DNA of 64,000 nucleotides from Costertonia aggregata (GCF_013402795.1 NZ_CP058595.1:3636001-3700000); one strand, 5' to 3'. Shown: positions 8,560 through 17,932, counted from the stretch's first letter. The notes: a model not told the origin generated them from the letters alone. Numbers and translations are program-made.

Positions 8560-10527
8560 GTGTGCGTGATCAATACCAATTTGAATAAGCTAATCCCCGG
8601 GGTTCTATTTTCAGTTTTCTTTTGCTACACTATTGTTGCGCAAGAAAATTTGCGTTTTAAAGGAGAGCTTACCGTCAGCAAATATAGAGGTAATGCCGAT
8701 TATGGCTATACGATAATAGATGGTGATACGCTATTGAACGGTAGGTTTCGCCTTAAAAAGGCAAACCTTGATTCCCTGTTGAATAAGCAGGATTATTCTT
8801 TTGATTTTTCAGGTAGTTTTGAAAACAATTATCCTAACGGCTATTGGACATTTCAATTTGGCGAATTTCAATCCAACAATGAATCGCAAGTTATAGATTA
8901 CCAGTACCGAGTAGCTGTTAACGGAGTTCAAGAAGAGGCCTCTGGGAGTATAACAAAAGGAAAACCAGATGGTTCTTGGACTTACGTTGTACACAAAATA
9001 GAAGACTCAAAAGTATCGCAAACACTTTTCAAAAGCACCATTGATTTCAATAACGGGGTTCCCCAAAAGAGTTTTCGCATAGAGAACGATAGTTTGGTAC
9101 TGGCCGGCCGTTTTTTGAGGAATGGACTGGCACACGACGAATGGTCGCTCTACGATGCCTTTGGTTTGGGTGCTTCGGAAAATTGGCTCTTTTCAAATGG
9201 CGTATTGAACGAAATCAATTACGAAGCCAATGGTAACCGTAAAACTTCACGAATCTATGGGGCATATTCCGGTAGTACAAAAACCATAAACCTAGATAAA
9301 AAATACATTAAGGCCATAGCGGTCTATCAATTCGCCAGCTCGGATTCCAGTCAGGCAGTAGGCGGGAAGATGCAACAGTTGCTAGCTCAGAATGCTACAT
9401 ATTACAAGAAGATAGATACTATTCTTTCATCACTGGGAGAATCTGCTTTCTTACCGGAGTTCAAGGTTAAGGTTCCGTATTTTAAGCTGTCAGACCAAGA
9501 GAATCGGCAGTTGATGTCGATATCTGAAAATTATAGGAATGCCAATGAAATAAGCACCTCATTTTTAGCGGATACACAACTGAATATTCTAAAACTATCG
9601 GATGACAATGCAGCGTTCTATTATGAAACGATAAAGAAAATCAAAGAAGATTTTTTAAGACCCGTAGCCAAATTGTTACGGTACAACGACGAGGGAGTTA
9701 TTGAGTTTGCGCCCAGACAGCAATTGATTCAAAAACTATGGCCCACTGGAAAGCCTTCAACCACCATTGAAGTTATTATCGAATCAAATACCGTGAAAAA
9801 CAGTCGCTCGTTTCGTTTGGATACTACGGATGAATTCAATTTTTCAGGAAACAACTTGCGAAGTGTGGTTCAGTTGAGCGAATATGCCTTGAAAAGTCTA
9901 AATACCATAAAAGATCAATTAGATAAGCGGCTCACAAATGAAAGAAGGCAACAAGAACTCGTTAGTATCGAAGAGCGGTTAATAGCTAGCCAAAAAGAGC
10001 TACACGCCCGTATTGATTCAGCGGTAAATAATAGTCCATCATCCGTTAAAAAAGCGCTTTATGCCCTGAAAAACCATTCGGATGAAGCATTGAGTTCCTA
10101 TTCTTCGTTAACAGCGGTATCGCCGAAACTTGTAGAAGCCAAGAAATTGGTATCATGCTATACCCAACTTAACGTATTGGCAAAGAACATTGGCGAGCTT
10201 CCTGAACAAGAAGAAGCGATTAAAGAAAAATACCAGGATCGTATCTGGAACCCATTTATGGCCACCCTTATGGATGAAGAGGTAAAAAAGCGTATTACCT
10301 CTGCCTATCGAAAAACCTTGGTTCCCTATTTCCTATCACAGGCACAAGATGAATTTGAGTGCGAAAAAGTAAAAGCATTGAATGTTTTGATAAAAGACAC
10401 CTATAAGCGAATGTTGGAGCTTAGGGTCGAAAATACTTCAAAATTAGAGCGTAAGCTCAGAAAAGAAACAGACCCACTTAGAGTTTTGGCGTTATTTGAG
10501 CTTCAACCTATACCAAAAGAGCAATAG
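8560..10527 (+). CDS. Large secreted protein with MORN-like repeats, first gene of an envelope operon
   Basis: The 655-residue protein has an N-terminal hydrophobic export signal ending in IVAQE. Residues about 30-230 carry repeated patterns such as GSFENNYPNGYWTFQFG, GSITKGKPDGSWTYVV and GRFLRNGLAHDEWSLYD, which resemble MORN/YwqK-type antitoxin repeats. The C-terminal half (about 430-650) is helical and charge-rich, possibly coiled coil. No ATG fits the frame, so the start is a GTG (8560, or in-frame GTG 8566). The next gene begins 3 bp after the stop, so this is an operon with the DUF2490 gene and the MORN gene at 11397. I infer an envelope role; the function is unknown. Confidence 0.7.
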   Translation: MCVINTNLNKLIPGVLFSVFFCYTIVAQENLRFKGELTVSKYRGNADYGYTIIDGDTLLNGRFRLKKANLDSLLNKQDYSFDFSGSFENNYPNGYWTFQFGEFQSNNESQVIDYQYRVAVNGVQEEASGSITKGKPDGSWTYVVHKIEDSKVSQTLFKSTIDFNNGVPQKSFRIENDSLVLAGRFLRNGLAHDEWSLYDAFGLGASENWLFSNGVLNEINYEANGNRKTSRIYGAYSGSTKTINLDKKYIKAIAVYQFASSDSSQAVGGKMQQLLAQNATYYKKIDTILSSLGESAFLPEFKVKVPYFKLSDQENRQLMSISENYRNANEISTSFLADTQLNILKLSDDNAAFYYETIKKIKEDFLRPVAKLLRYNDEGVIEFAPRQQLIQKLWPTGKPSTTIEVIIESNTVKNSRSFRLDTTDEFNFSGNNLRSVVQLSEYALKSLNTIKDQLDKRLTNERRQQELVSIEERLIASQKELHARIDSAVNNSPSSVKKALYALKNHSDEALSSYSSLTAVSPKLVEAKKLVSCYTQLNVLAKNIGELPEQEEAIKEKYQDRIWNPFMATLMDEEVKKRITSAYRKTLVPYFLSQAQDEFECEKVKALNVLIKDTYKRMLELRVENTSKLERKLRKETDPLRVLALFELQPIPKEQ

Positions 10528-10530
10528 CAC

Positions 10531-11364
10531 ATGAGAAACCCTATCGGCGCTATAACTATCCTGTTTTTTTCAGTATTGCTGGTGTTCTACCATCCCGTAG
10601 CGGCACAAGATACGGATGTAGAAGTCCTTCCGTCAGAATCCAGGTTCAAAAATCCAAAAAGCAGACTTTGGGTAAATACCTATGGCAATATCAGAATCTC
10701 CAAACGCTTATTTTGGGTGGCCCAAACACATTTTCGGTTTGAAGAGACCGATGCCACCCCGTTTGCCGGGCAAGTAGGGCAAATTTACAACCGCCATGCC
10801 ATAGGTTACATTTACAATAAAAAAATCAATGCAGCATTGGGCGGTGTTATGCGAATCAATTTCAATACCGATGAAAGTTCTACGGACCGCAATGTGGTGC
10901 CCGAATTTCGAATTTGGCATCAGTATCAATTTGCCATGCCCGTATACAGTGCCATGATCTATCATCGCATACGAATTGAACATCGGTGGACGCAAGGTTT
11001 CGAAGAAAATAGCGATTATATTTTCCGCAATAGGTGGCGTTATATGTTTAGGGCCAAAATCCCTTTGAATAACGATAAGCTAGCACCCAAAACCTTATAT
11101 ATTTCCCCTGAAACCGAATTGATCATGCAGAGCGGTAAGGCCGTTGTGGGTAGTGTGATGGAAGACCTACGTTTGACAACGACCTTGGGTTATATCTTAA
11201 CCCCGCGACTAACGGTAGCGGCAGGGGCGATGTATTCCCAAGGGCAAACCTTGGAAAATGCTGGTGAGTTCAAACAAAACTGGACATTACGTTTTCATGT
11301 ATATTTCTCGCCAGATTTTAGGAAAGTCAAAAACAAGTTACCATCCATACATCTAAACGATTAG
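10531..11364 (+). CDS. DUF2490-type outer-membrane-barrel-like protein
   Basis: The 277-residue protein has a signal peptide ending PVAAQD. The body is rich in alternating beta-strand patterns and Trp/Tyr/Arg, with SRLWVNTYGNIRIS, HFRFEET, YRHAIGYIYN-like and RNRWRYMFRAK segments. This matches DUF2490 proteins of Bacteroidota, which are predicted outer-membrane beta-barrels. It lies between two MORN-repeat genes, 3 bp after the first and 32 bp before the second, so the three products probably act together at the cell envelope. Confidence 0.75.
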   Translation: MRNPIGAITILFFSVLLVFYHPVAAQDTDVEVLPSESRFKNPKSRLWVNTYGNIRISKRLFWVAQTHFRFEETDATPFAGQVGQIYNRHAIGYIYNKKINAALGGVMRINFNTDESSTDRNVVPEFRIWHQYQFAMPVYSAMIYHRIRIEHRWTQGFEENSDYIFRNRWRYMFRAKIPLNNDKLAPKTLYISPETELIMQSGKAVVGSVMEDLRLTTTLGYILTPRLTVAAGAMYSQGQTLENAGEFKQNWTLRFHVYFSPDFRKVKNKLPSIHLND

Positions 11365-11396
11365 CCCACAACGTAAGTAGTTGATAAGTACAAAAC

Positions 11397-12257
11397 ATGA
11401 AAAAACGTATCTTGATTCCCTACATATTGTTCATATCCGTCCTCTTTATTTCAATGGGCATGTTTTACAGGATGTACACGTTGCAAAATAGGATTGACCA
11501 ATTTAATTCGGATCGGAAAAAACTATACGAAAAAGTAGCTATTTATGAGGATTTGTTATCCAAAGATTCCCTTTTGCTTACGGGAGATTATCATAATGCA
11601 CTTAAGGCATATGATAAAATAGCCCTAGAGTTGGGAAGTGAAAATTACGGACTCAAAACCCGTATCGCCTTGGCAAAAACAATTAGGAGCTACACCATGG
11701 GGAGAGCAATCAAACAAAAAGATACCGTTGAAAACGATTCTTTGGCACAAAATAGAATAGCCGGTCCAGTAGAAATACAACGTTATGATTCTTTGAGCTT
11801 TGCCCATGAAAAAGCAAAGATTCAATTGAACCGCCTTAGAAAACAATTAGAGGAAAAGTCTTTTGGAGAGTACCTTACCTTTAAGAGCGTAAAAGGCAAC
11901 CAAATGCATTACGTAGGTCAAGTACGCAATAACACGGCCAATGGTTACGGTATCGCATTACTCGATACGGGTAGCCGCTACGAAGGTGAGTGGAAAAATA
12001 ACCAACGCCATGGTGAAGGTGCTTTTTATTGGCCAGATGGAGAATATTATGTTGGTAGCTATGTAAATGGAAAACGCACCGGTTATGGCACATACTATTG
12101 GCCAAATGGTGAAAAATACATAGGATATTGGAAGGACGACAAACGCAATGGGCACGGTGAGTTCTATGCTACCGACGGCACTATACTCACCAGTGGCGTT
12201 TGGGAGAATGACAAACTTGTTGAAACCGAAAAAAAAGCGAAAAGAACCAGCCGTTAA
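11397..12257 (+). CDS. Membrane-anchored MORN-repeat protein
   Basis: The 286-residue protein has one N-terminal membrane segment (about residues 7-24) and a coiled-coil-like region (about 25-150). Four MORN repeats follow at about 175-270, with GYGIALLDTGSRYEGEWKNN, GEGAFYWPDGEYYVGSYVNG, GYGTYYWPNGEKYIGYWKDD and GHGEFYATDG patterns. MORN repeats often mediate membrane or protein contacts. With a TM anchor and no cleavage site, the repeats would face the periplasm. It is the last gene of the operon begun at 8560. Its 3' end abuts the remnant of a protease gene on the other strand. Confidence 0.8.
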   Translation: MKKRILIPYILFISVLFISMGMFYRMYTLQNRIDQFNSDRKKLYEKVAIYEDLLSKDSLLLTGDYHNALKAYDKIALELGSENYGLKTRIALAKTIRSYTMGRAIKQKDTVENDSLAQNRIAGPVEIQRYDSLSFAHEKAKIQLNRLRKQLEEKSFGEYLTFKSVKGNQMHYVGQVRNNTANGYGIALLDTGSRYEGEWKNNQRHGEGAFYWPDGEYYVGSYVNGKRTGYGTYYWPNGEKYIGYWKDDKRNGHGEFYATDGTILTSGVWENDKLVETEKKAKRTSR

Positions 12258-12258
12258 G

Positions 12259-12552
12259 GTGTTTTTTTAAAACCTGTACTGTACTGTCTTGCGTTTCATC
12301 GTTAAATTTATCAACAATCCCTACTGCACAATGTGCAGCAGTTATAGCCCATTGGTCTGCTATGATGGTATCTTCACAATCAGGTAGGTTTGAATGGCAA
12401 TTGTATTTTTCAAAACGCTCTGCCAATTTGATAAATTCTACACCCCCTTTGTTATGTCTAGTTATCATTGTGTGTTTCTTATAATTATCTGTTTGACTGA
12501 AACTTACGAACATCAATGACAGCAATAGAGGTAAAATGACTGCGTTTGTTTT
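12259..12552 (-). pseudogene. 5' remnant of a secreted trypsin-like serine protease gene
   Basis: Read on the minus strand, the frame gives a signal-peptide-like stretch (KTNAVILPLLLSLMFVSFSQ), then GGVEFIKLAERFEKYNC and the trypsin-family catalytic-His motif WAITAAHCA. After about 20 more residues the similarity ends and the frame runs into the MORN gene. No catalytic Asp or GDSGG Ser motif follows. Upstream of KTNAV the frame meets TAA (12553-12555) where an ATG would be expected, so the start codon also seems lost. A TTG at 12525 could still start a short peptide. I read it as a decayed, 3'-deleted protease gene. Confidence 0.6.
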
Positions 12553-12620
12553 TTACTTTATTTTAAAATTTTTGATTTAGATTTTATTACTCTATATAAA
12601 TATTGTAGTAGGTAATACTT

Positions 12621-13700
12621 TTACTCTGCCAGCAAAAAGTTTGATATCTCTCTTGCGATTGTGTAGACAGATTCTTCAAACTCATTACTGAGTATGATTA
12701 TTGTAATTCTTTTTTTAGGATATATCCATAGGTCAGAAGTAAATAGATTACTCGCACCACCATGAACTACCAGCTTGTTTTCTGAGTCAGGGTTTTCGAT
12801 TCCCCAGCCATATCCATAGTTATCATATATGTTTGTGGGTTGAAAATGAGGATAGAGATATGTAGCGGTAGTTGCTTCATCTAGTACTGTATTGTTCATT
12901 ATTGATTGGCTCCAAAGTAACATGTCACTTGCTCGTGATAGAATACCTCCATTTCCCTTAAGATTGAGATACGGACCATTGTCACTCCAATTCTCTTCAT
13001 TTGGTTTTTTAGCCTCTTTACCATCAAAGAAGCCATTTGCCACTTCATTAGTTTCCCAATCTGGAATCACATAACCGGTATGGTTCATTTTAGAAGGTTC
13101 AAAAACCTGTGAATTTAAAAAGGTTTCATAATCCATTCCACTAGCTTTTTCAATAATCAAACCAAGCAAGCTATAGCCTATATTCGAATAATTAAACCTT
13201 TCCCCAACGGGACTAATCAATTCGCTATCAAAAACCTGCTCTAAAAACTCTTCCTCAGTAATGGTTTCATAATCTCCACCAATTCCAACTACTAAACCAG
13301 AAGAATGTGTGAGCAACTGATGTACGGTTATATTTTTTTTGTCGTTGGGAACACCGTCAAAGTATTTTGATAAATCATCATTGACCGAGACCTTATTTTG
13401 CATTGACAATTTTAGTATTCCAGCAGCAGTAAACTGTTTTGTAATAGAGCAAATGTCAAAAACGGTATTTACATCATTCCATTCATTCTCTTGACCATTC
13501 TTTCTTCCATATGCCTTATTGAATATGATGTCGTCATTTTGAACGACTAAAACGACACCTGAAAAGTCTCTTGCCACAAGTTCTTTATCAAGGGAAGATA
13601 AATCATTGATTATTACCTCTTCATCACTACTGGTACAACTAAAATTCATTAATGAAAATGATAGCATTAGAAGTAATAGGATTGTATTTGTTTTTTTCAT
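12621..13700 (-). CDS. Serine hydrolase lipoprotein, class C beta-lactamase/DD-peptidase fold
   Basis: The 359-residue protein has lipobox MNFSCTSS (Cys about residue 22). Catalytic signatures of the beta-lactamase superfamily are present: SITK (residues 85-88) supplies the nucleophilic Ser and the Lys, YSN lies in FNYSNIGYSLLG, and HGG in VVHGGASNLFTSDLW takes the place of KTG. Such proteins act in the periplasm or on the surface as DD-peptidases, esterases or amidases; true beta-lactamase activity is not implied. The gene is alone, separated from the next operon by the terminator at 13742-13773. Two more genes of this superfamily occur at 60154 and 63431. Confidence 0.85.
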   Translation of the reverse strand: MKKTNTILLLLMLSFSLMNFSCTSSDEEVIINDLSSLDKELVARDFSGVVLVVQNDDIIFNKAYGRKNGQENEWNDVNTVFDICSITKQFTAAGILKLSMQNKVSVNDDLSKYFDGVPNDKKNITVHQLLTHSSGLVVGIGGDYETITEEEFLEQVFDSELISPVGERFNYSNIGYSLLGLIIEKASGMDYETFLNSQVFEPSKMNHTGYVIPDWETNEVANGFFDGKEAKKPNEENWSDNGPYLNLKGNGGILSRASDMLLWSQSIMNNTVLDEATTATYLYPHFQPTNIYDNYGYGWGIENPDSENKLVVHGGASNLFTSDLWIYPKKRITIIILSNEFEESVYTIAREISNFLLAE

Positions 13701-13741
13701 GATTTTTTGTTTTTTGATCGCTATTAATGTTGAAGTAAAAA

Positions 13742-13773
13742 ATAAAAACCCGAGCTGATCGCTTGGGTTTTTA
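13742..13773 (-). terminator. Rho-independent terminator, likely bidirectional
   Basis: An inverted repeat of ATAAAAACCCGAGC (from 13742) and GCTTGGGTTTTTAT around the loop TGATC gives a 14-bp stem with one G-T pair. A/T runs on both sides would let it act in either direction. It lies 14 bp beyond the stop of the minus-strand PorT-like gene ending at 13787. Confidence 0.8.
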
Positions 13774-13786
13774 TACTCTTTAAATT

Positions 13787-14347
13787 TTAGAAAAAGAAGC
13801 CAACGGATAGTTGAAGGACCCCATTTCTATTTTTCTCTGTAAAGCCGTCTACATCATTAATATTAGATAGTCCAAGATTATATCTTGCGTTAAAATTGAG
13901 TCCGTTATCAAGTTTGTAACCAACACCAAAATTTACTCCATAATCTATTGGCTTTAGGAGATCTTTATAATCTAGGGTGCCTCCTTTTGTGGAAAGTAAG
14001 TAACCAATTTGTGGTCCAGCTTCTAGACTCAGCTGTTTTGTAACATAATACTTACCCATTAGCGGAAGATTTAGATAGTTTAAATTAATTCTGCCCTCAG
14101 ATGCAATATTTAGCTCAGCTCCTTGTCCAGAATAGATCAATTCAGGTTGAAAAGAGAATTTTTCCGAAAGGGGGATTTCTGCCAGAAGACCAAAGTGAAA
14201 ATCTGTGTTGGGATTCAAATCTTCTGAATTGTCTCCAGTAATAAATGCAAAATTTAGACCAGCCTTGACTCCAAATTTAATTTCTTGTGCATCACCATTT
14301 GATAAGCCAAAAACTGTCAAAACTGTTACTAATACTACTTTTTTCAT
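13787..14347 (-). CDS. PorT-family outer-membrane beta-barrel protein
   Basis: The 186-residue protein has a signal peptide (MKKVVLVTVLTVFGLSNGDAQ) followed by FGVKAGLNFAFITGD. Repeated amphipathic strands end in a terminal aromatic strand (LQLSVGFFF). This is the signature of the PorT/OMP_b-brl_2 family of 8-stranded outer-membrane barrels common in Bacteroidota. It is the last gene of a minus-strand group of three (hydrolase at 15802, secreted protein at 14897, this gene) and is followed by a clear terminator. Whether it has a partner in that operon is unknown. Confidence 0.85.
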   Translation of the reverse strand: MKKVVLVTVLTVFGLSNGDAQEIKFGVKAGLNFAFITGDNSEDLNPNTDFHFGLLAEIPLSEKFSFQPELIYSGQGAELNIASEGRINLNYLNLPLMGKYYVTKQLSLEAGPQIGYLLSTKGGTLDYKDLLKPIDYGVNFGVGYKLDNGLNFNARYNLGLSNINDVDGFTEKNRNGVLQLSVGFFF

Positions 14348-14375
14348 AATTTACGTTTTTATATAATTTTATTTT

Positions 14376-14897
14376 TTAATTCGATTTTCTTTTAAAGATG
14401 TAGCGCGTGATGAAAATGCCATTTCCGTCTTTCTCGCCAGCATCACTTTCTACAGCACTTGTAACGAATGTTAAATCCCAACCTTCAGAAATCATTGCGG
14501 TTAATTTTGAGGAAATCACAGCGTCATTTGCTGCGATATTTTGAAATCTTATCCCGCCTATGTTATAAAAATTCAAAAGTTTGGTTTCCTCAAAATCTTT
14601 TATCCGAATATCCTTTCTTTTAGATTTGTTTCCGGTATTATCCTCTTCGGTTTGTGTAGACGTAAATTCTTTATAGTCTCGTTTATCATTTGCTGAAATT
14701 AACCGTGATCGTCCCAATCCATCCGGTATTATTGATTCTACGCTAGTAATTACTTTCACTTCAAATTCTTGCTTTACGTTATTTTGTTGCTTTAAAGCTT
14801 CTTGTGCACAAACATTGGTTGCTACGAATGCAAACACGAGTAGTGTTGTTGATTTGATTTTTATCATCTTTTTAATTGTGGTGTTACTGTCTATCAT
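14376..14897 (-). CDS. Small secreted protein of unknown function
   Basis: The product is up to 173 residues, with the export signal KSTTLLVFAFVATNVCAQE. The ATG at 14897 overlaps the TGA of the upstream hydrolase gene (ATGA), which supports translational coupling. A second in-frame ATG at 14867 would give a more usual signal peptide (MIKIKSTT...). The C-terminal part (FYNIGGIRFQNIAAND, SEGWDLTFVTSAVESDAGEK, FITRYIFKR) resembles DUF4177-like small domains, in which a 'GWELV...' strand is followed by a C-terminal strand, but I am unsure. It sits between a hydrolase and a beta-barrel gene. Confidence 0.65.
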   Translation of the reverse strand: MIDSNTTIKKMIKIKSTTLLVFAFVATNVCAQEALKQQNNVKQEFEVKVITSVESIIPDGLGRSRLISANDKRDYKEFTSTQTEEDNTGNKSKRKDIRIKDFEETKLLNFYNIGGIRFQNIAANDAVISSKLTAMISEGWDLTFVTSAVESDAGEKDGNGIFITRYIFKRKSN

Positions 14898-15802
14898 GGC
14901 AATACTATTCCAAATGCTTCACTAAACCCTTGTTTAAGAAAATCCTTAAAAGGCACATCATGACCGCCATTTCCGGAAAGTATGTTTGTGTTTTTCGATT
15001 GTAAAAATGAAACTTCTTCGACCGTGAGTCTACCAACATCCATGTCTGTTTCTCCATAAATGTATGTTATGTTAGATAGGCTTTCAATGGTATTGAATTG
15101 CTCTGTATATTTATTCATTGCCAATCCAGCGAACATTCTAGCTTCATTTCTATTAAATGCATCTACAAATGGTGCATCATCTACTATAGGAGTAACGCCG
15201 TTTTCAAAAAACGCACTCTTTCCTTCGGCTAGACCCTGCCACATAGCATCGTTAATGTCTAGCCTACCTGTTATAATTAAATAACCATCGGCCGCATCTA
15301 TTCCTTTTTGCGCAATAAGCTCTTGCGTTACAAATGCGCCAAATGATATTCCAGCGACATAAACCGTTCTACCTTGATTTTTAAAATAGGTAATCACTTT
15401 AGAAAGCATCTCTATACTTTCAGCATTAAAATTAATGGCTTGGTCCAATGTTATATCATTGCCTTCCAATATGTTAGGATTTAACGTTTGGGCCTGATGT
15501 ACGGTTACGGTTAAAATGCCTGGCGAACCAATGTCTTGTGCAAGATCATCTACTATATCTGTGGCCAATTCGGTACTAGGACCACCAGGTACAGCTATCA
15601 GTACTGTAGAAGCTTTTTCATCTCCTCTGAAATAAATCAAATCTTTGATCTCTTGTGATATTTCATCAGCGATTACAGGTGGCTTTTCACCATCATTCTT
15701 TGAACATGAGAGTATGGCGACTGCGAATAGTACAGCTATAACTGTATTGGTAAGAGAGTGTAAGCGATTGGTTTTCTCCATTTTTAAAGGTGTTTTTTTC
15801 AT
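14894..15802 (-). CDS. Alpha/beta-hydrolase-like lipoprotein
   Basis: The 302-residue protein has a signal peptide with lipobox AILSCSKND. An early IAVPGGPSTE (oxyanion-type loop), the nucleophile elbow GISFGAF (GxSxG) and a late GGHDVPF with the probable catalytic His indicate an alpha/beta hydrolase. It may start at an internal Met (MEKTNRL) instead of MKKTPLK. The protein would be lipid-anchored outside the cytoplasm. It is the first gene of a three-gene operon divergent from the LytS/LytTR genes, with about 140 bp between them, which makes it a candidate target of that system. Confidence 0.75.
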   Translation of the reverse strand: MKKTPLKMEKTNRLHSLTNTVIAVLFAVAILSCSKNDGEKPPVIADEISQEIKDLIYFRGDEKASTVLIAVPGGPSTELATDIVDDLAQDIGSPGILTVTVHQAQTLNPNILEGNDITLDQAINFNAESIEMLSKVITYFKNQGRTVYVAGISFGAFVTQELIAQKGIDAADGYLIITGRLDINDAMWQGLAEGKSAFFENGVTPIVDDAPFVDAFNRNEARMFAGLAMNKYTEQFNTIESLSNITYIYGETDMDVGRLTVEEVSFLQSKNTNILSGNGGHDVPFKDFLKQGFSEAFGIVLP

Positions 15803-15945
15803 GATTTATTTATAATTTTTGAACAAAGAAATGGGTGAAAACGCTTTAAAAAATAATATTTTGACAACCGTTGGTTAGTTGTTGATGAACGCAATAATGG
15901 CCCTATTACAAATAAATAATATGTTTCTTTACATAAAAGAAATCA

Positions 15946-16983
15946 ATGCATAAAGCCAAATCAATAAGGAAGATAATACTGCATCTGTTGATTTGGGTAT
16001 TAAATTATTGGTTGTTTGCCTTTGTTGTCCATTCAGATTGGAATGGGTTTAATAATGTTTCTGATGTCCACAATAGTTTAGCCTATGCCTATACTTATGG
16101 GATTTTTACCAATATCTTTTTGTTTTACATTCAGGTGTTTTGGTTGGTACCAAAAATGTATATGCAGAATAAAAAAGCAAAATACTATGTGCTTTCTATT
16201 TCTATATGTATAGCGGTTTCTTTAATTGAAGTCTATTTTGATTATATTCTGTATGATGTATTTGAAATAGTAGCTCCTGATGAATTTGAGGATAACTTTA
16301 GCGTAACTGTTTTTGTTAACCTATTCTACAGTGTTGCTGGTTTTTATTACATCTTTAGACAAGCCCACAAAAAATCCGAAAAGGAAAAACAACTACTAAT
16401 ACAAGAATCGTTTAAGGCAGAATTAAAATATCTAAAAGCACAGTTAAATCCTCACTTTTTATTTAATGGAATCAATAATGTTTACCACTTAATAGGTAAA
16501 AATGATACCCTGGCAAAAGATACCCTGCTTCAGTTTTCAGAGCTATTACGCTATCAACTGTATGAAAGTGGTACTCAAATTGTATTGGAGAAGGAATTGG
16601 GCTTCGTATCACAGTATATTAAGATGGAAAAAACCCGTAAGGGTTCGGATATTCAGCTAACCTACACTATAGAATTTGAAAGTTCCGCAAAAAAAATAGT
16701 TCCATTATTGCTAATTCCGATTGTAGAAAATGCGTTTAAGCACTGTAGTAACCATACGAACAATACCGATAATCGTATAGAGATCAAGATTAAAGAAGTA
16801 GGAGGTAAGCTCTCGCTGCATTGTTCAAATACTTTTGATGGCGTAACCGGTAAAAATGCCGTTGGCGGCATTGGCTTAACAAATGTGAAAAGACGCTTAT
16901 CTATCGTATACCCGGATAAGCATGAATTAACGATACATAGGAAAAACTCGAGTTTTATGGTCGACTTGATTATGTACTTATAG
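15946..16983 (+). CDS. LytS-type sensor histidine kinase
   Basis: The 345-residue protein has four hydrophobic segments in residues 10-140, then a short linker and a His_kinase domain of the LytS/YehU type. The phospho-acceptor motif is LKAQLNPHFLFNGINN with His170, and the ATPase part has VENAFKHC and GGIGLTNVKRRL (G-box). It should autophosphorylate and pass phosphate to the LytTR regulator that starts 11 bp downstream. The sensing region is membrane-embedded without a large periplasmic domain. Similar pairs regulate envelope and secretion genes in Flavobacteriia. Confidence 0.9.
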   Translation: MHKAKSIRKIILHLLIWVLNYWLFAFVVHSDWNGFNNVSDVHNSLAYAYTYGIFTNIFLFYIQVFWLVPKMYMQNKKAKYYVLSISICIAVSLIEVYFDYILYDVFEIVAPDEFEDNFSVTVFVNLFYSVAGFYYIFRQAHKKSEKEKQLLIQESFKAELKYLKAQLNPHFLFNGINNVYHLIGKNDTLAKDTLLQFSELLRYQLYESGTQIVLEKELGFVSQYIKMEKTRKGSDIQLTYTIEFESSAKKIVPLLLIPIVENAFKHCSNHTNNTDNRIEIKIKEVGGKLSLHCSNTFDGVTGKNAVGGIGLTNVKRRLSIVYPDKHELTIHRKNSSFMVDLIMYL

Positions 16984-16994
16984 AAAATAAATGA

Positions 16995-17669
16995 ATGAAA
17001 CAACTCAATTGTTTGATCATAGATGATGAACCTATTGCCAGAGAAGGCATTAACGATTATTGTAAAGAGGTTCCGTTTTTAAATGTGGCTGCACTATGTA
17101 AGAATGTATTGCAAGCAAATCATTATCTCGAAAGCAATGAAATTGATTTAATTTTTTTGGATATCAATATGCCCATACTTTCGGGTGTGGATTGGTTAAA
17201 AGACTTAAAAAAATCGCCTCCAGTTATTATGACCACGGCATACAAAGAATATGCGTTGCAGAGTTTTGGGTACAACGTTCTGGATTATTTGGTAAAGCCC
17301 ATTTCCTTTAAACGGTTTTTGCAGGCGGTCAATAAGGTTAACAGTTATTATACGCATACGGATGAAAAGAACATACTTTTCTTAAAAAGTAAAAAACAGC
17401 ATAAAAAGATAGCCATAGAGGATATTTTATTTGTAGAGGCCATGCAAAATTATATTAAAGTAACAACATCAAAAGAGACTATTATTACACACATTTCTTT
17501 AAAGAGTTTTAAAGACCAATTACCCGATAATACTTTTATCCAAACACACAAATCATATATAGTGTCTAAATATAAAGTGGATAAAATCGTAGAAAACAAA
17601 ATCATTATTGGGGATTATGAAATTCCGATAAGTGTACGTTTAAGAAAAACGGTTTTAAATAATTTTTAG
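16995..17669 (+). CDS. LytTR-family response regulator
   Basis: The 224-residue protein has a receiver domain (residues 1-115) with acidic pocket Asp10/Asp11, phospho-acceptor Asp56 in LDINMP, a Thr in MTTAY and the conserved Lys in LVKPI. A LytTR DNA-binding domain follows (about 125-224, with ILFVEAMQNYIKV and FIQTHKSYIV). It is a cytoplasmic transcription factor activated by the LytS-like kinase encoded just upstream. LytTR proteins bind pairs of short direct repeats; I could not define a site in the 15803-15945 divergent gap by eye. The accessory island begins just after this gene. Confidence 0.92.
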   Translation: MKQLNCLIIDDEPIAREGINDYCKEVPFLNVAALCKNVLQANHYLESNEIDLIFLDINMPILSGVDWLKDLKKSPPVIMTTAYKEYALQSFGYNVLDYLVKPISFKRFLQAVNKVNSYYTHTDEKNILFLKSKKQHKKIAIEDILFVEAMQNYIKVTTSKETIITHISLKSFKDQLPDNTFIQTHKSYIVSKYKVDKIVENKIIIGDYEIPISVRLRKTVLNNF

Positions 17670-17681
17670 AGTTATATCTAA

Positions 17682-17932
17682 AAATACTTGAAAACCAATC
17701 TGTATCATAATGTTCTGCTTATTTTGCCACCGCTTCATCTCGCACAAATTTTAAAGAGTATTAATCTTTTAAATTATGTCGTCTTCTTGAAAGATTCTCC
17801 TTAAAAGTAATGAAATCGAAAAGCGATTTCGCTTTGAGATTCATGAATACCTATAAAAACAATAAACAGGCCATGAATAAACACTTATTATACGAGCCGA
17901 CGGTAGGAGGGGAGTGTAATGTGTATGGAATG
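17682..17932 (+). repeat. Left-edge copy of the island's repeat family, upstream of parD
   Basis: The non-coding stretch before parD is a mosaic of island repeats. AAATACTT plus CAATCTGTATCATAAT (17682-17711) recurs at 22456-22483 and 31951-31981. TTTGCC..CGC.TCATCTCGC (about 17722-17756) resembles 21994-22025. The block at 17881-17932, with CCGACGGTAGGAGG and AATGTGTATGGAATG, recurs at 18763, 22583 and, diverged, at 25690. A small hairpin AAAGCG-ATTT-CGCTTT lies near 17820-17835. I take this as the left boundary of the accessory island, directly after the LytTR gene. Confidence 0.75.
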
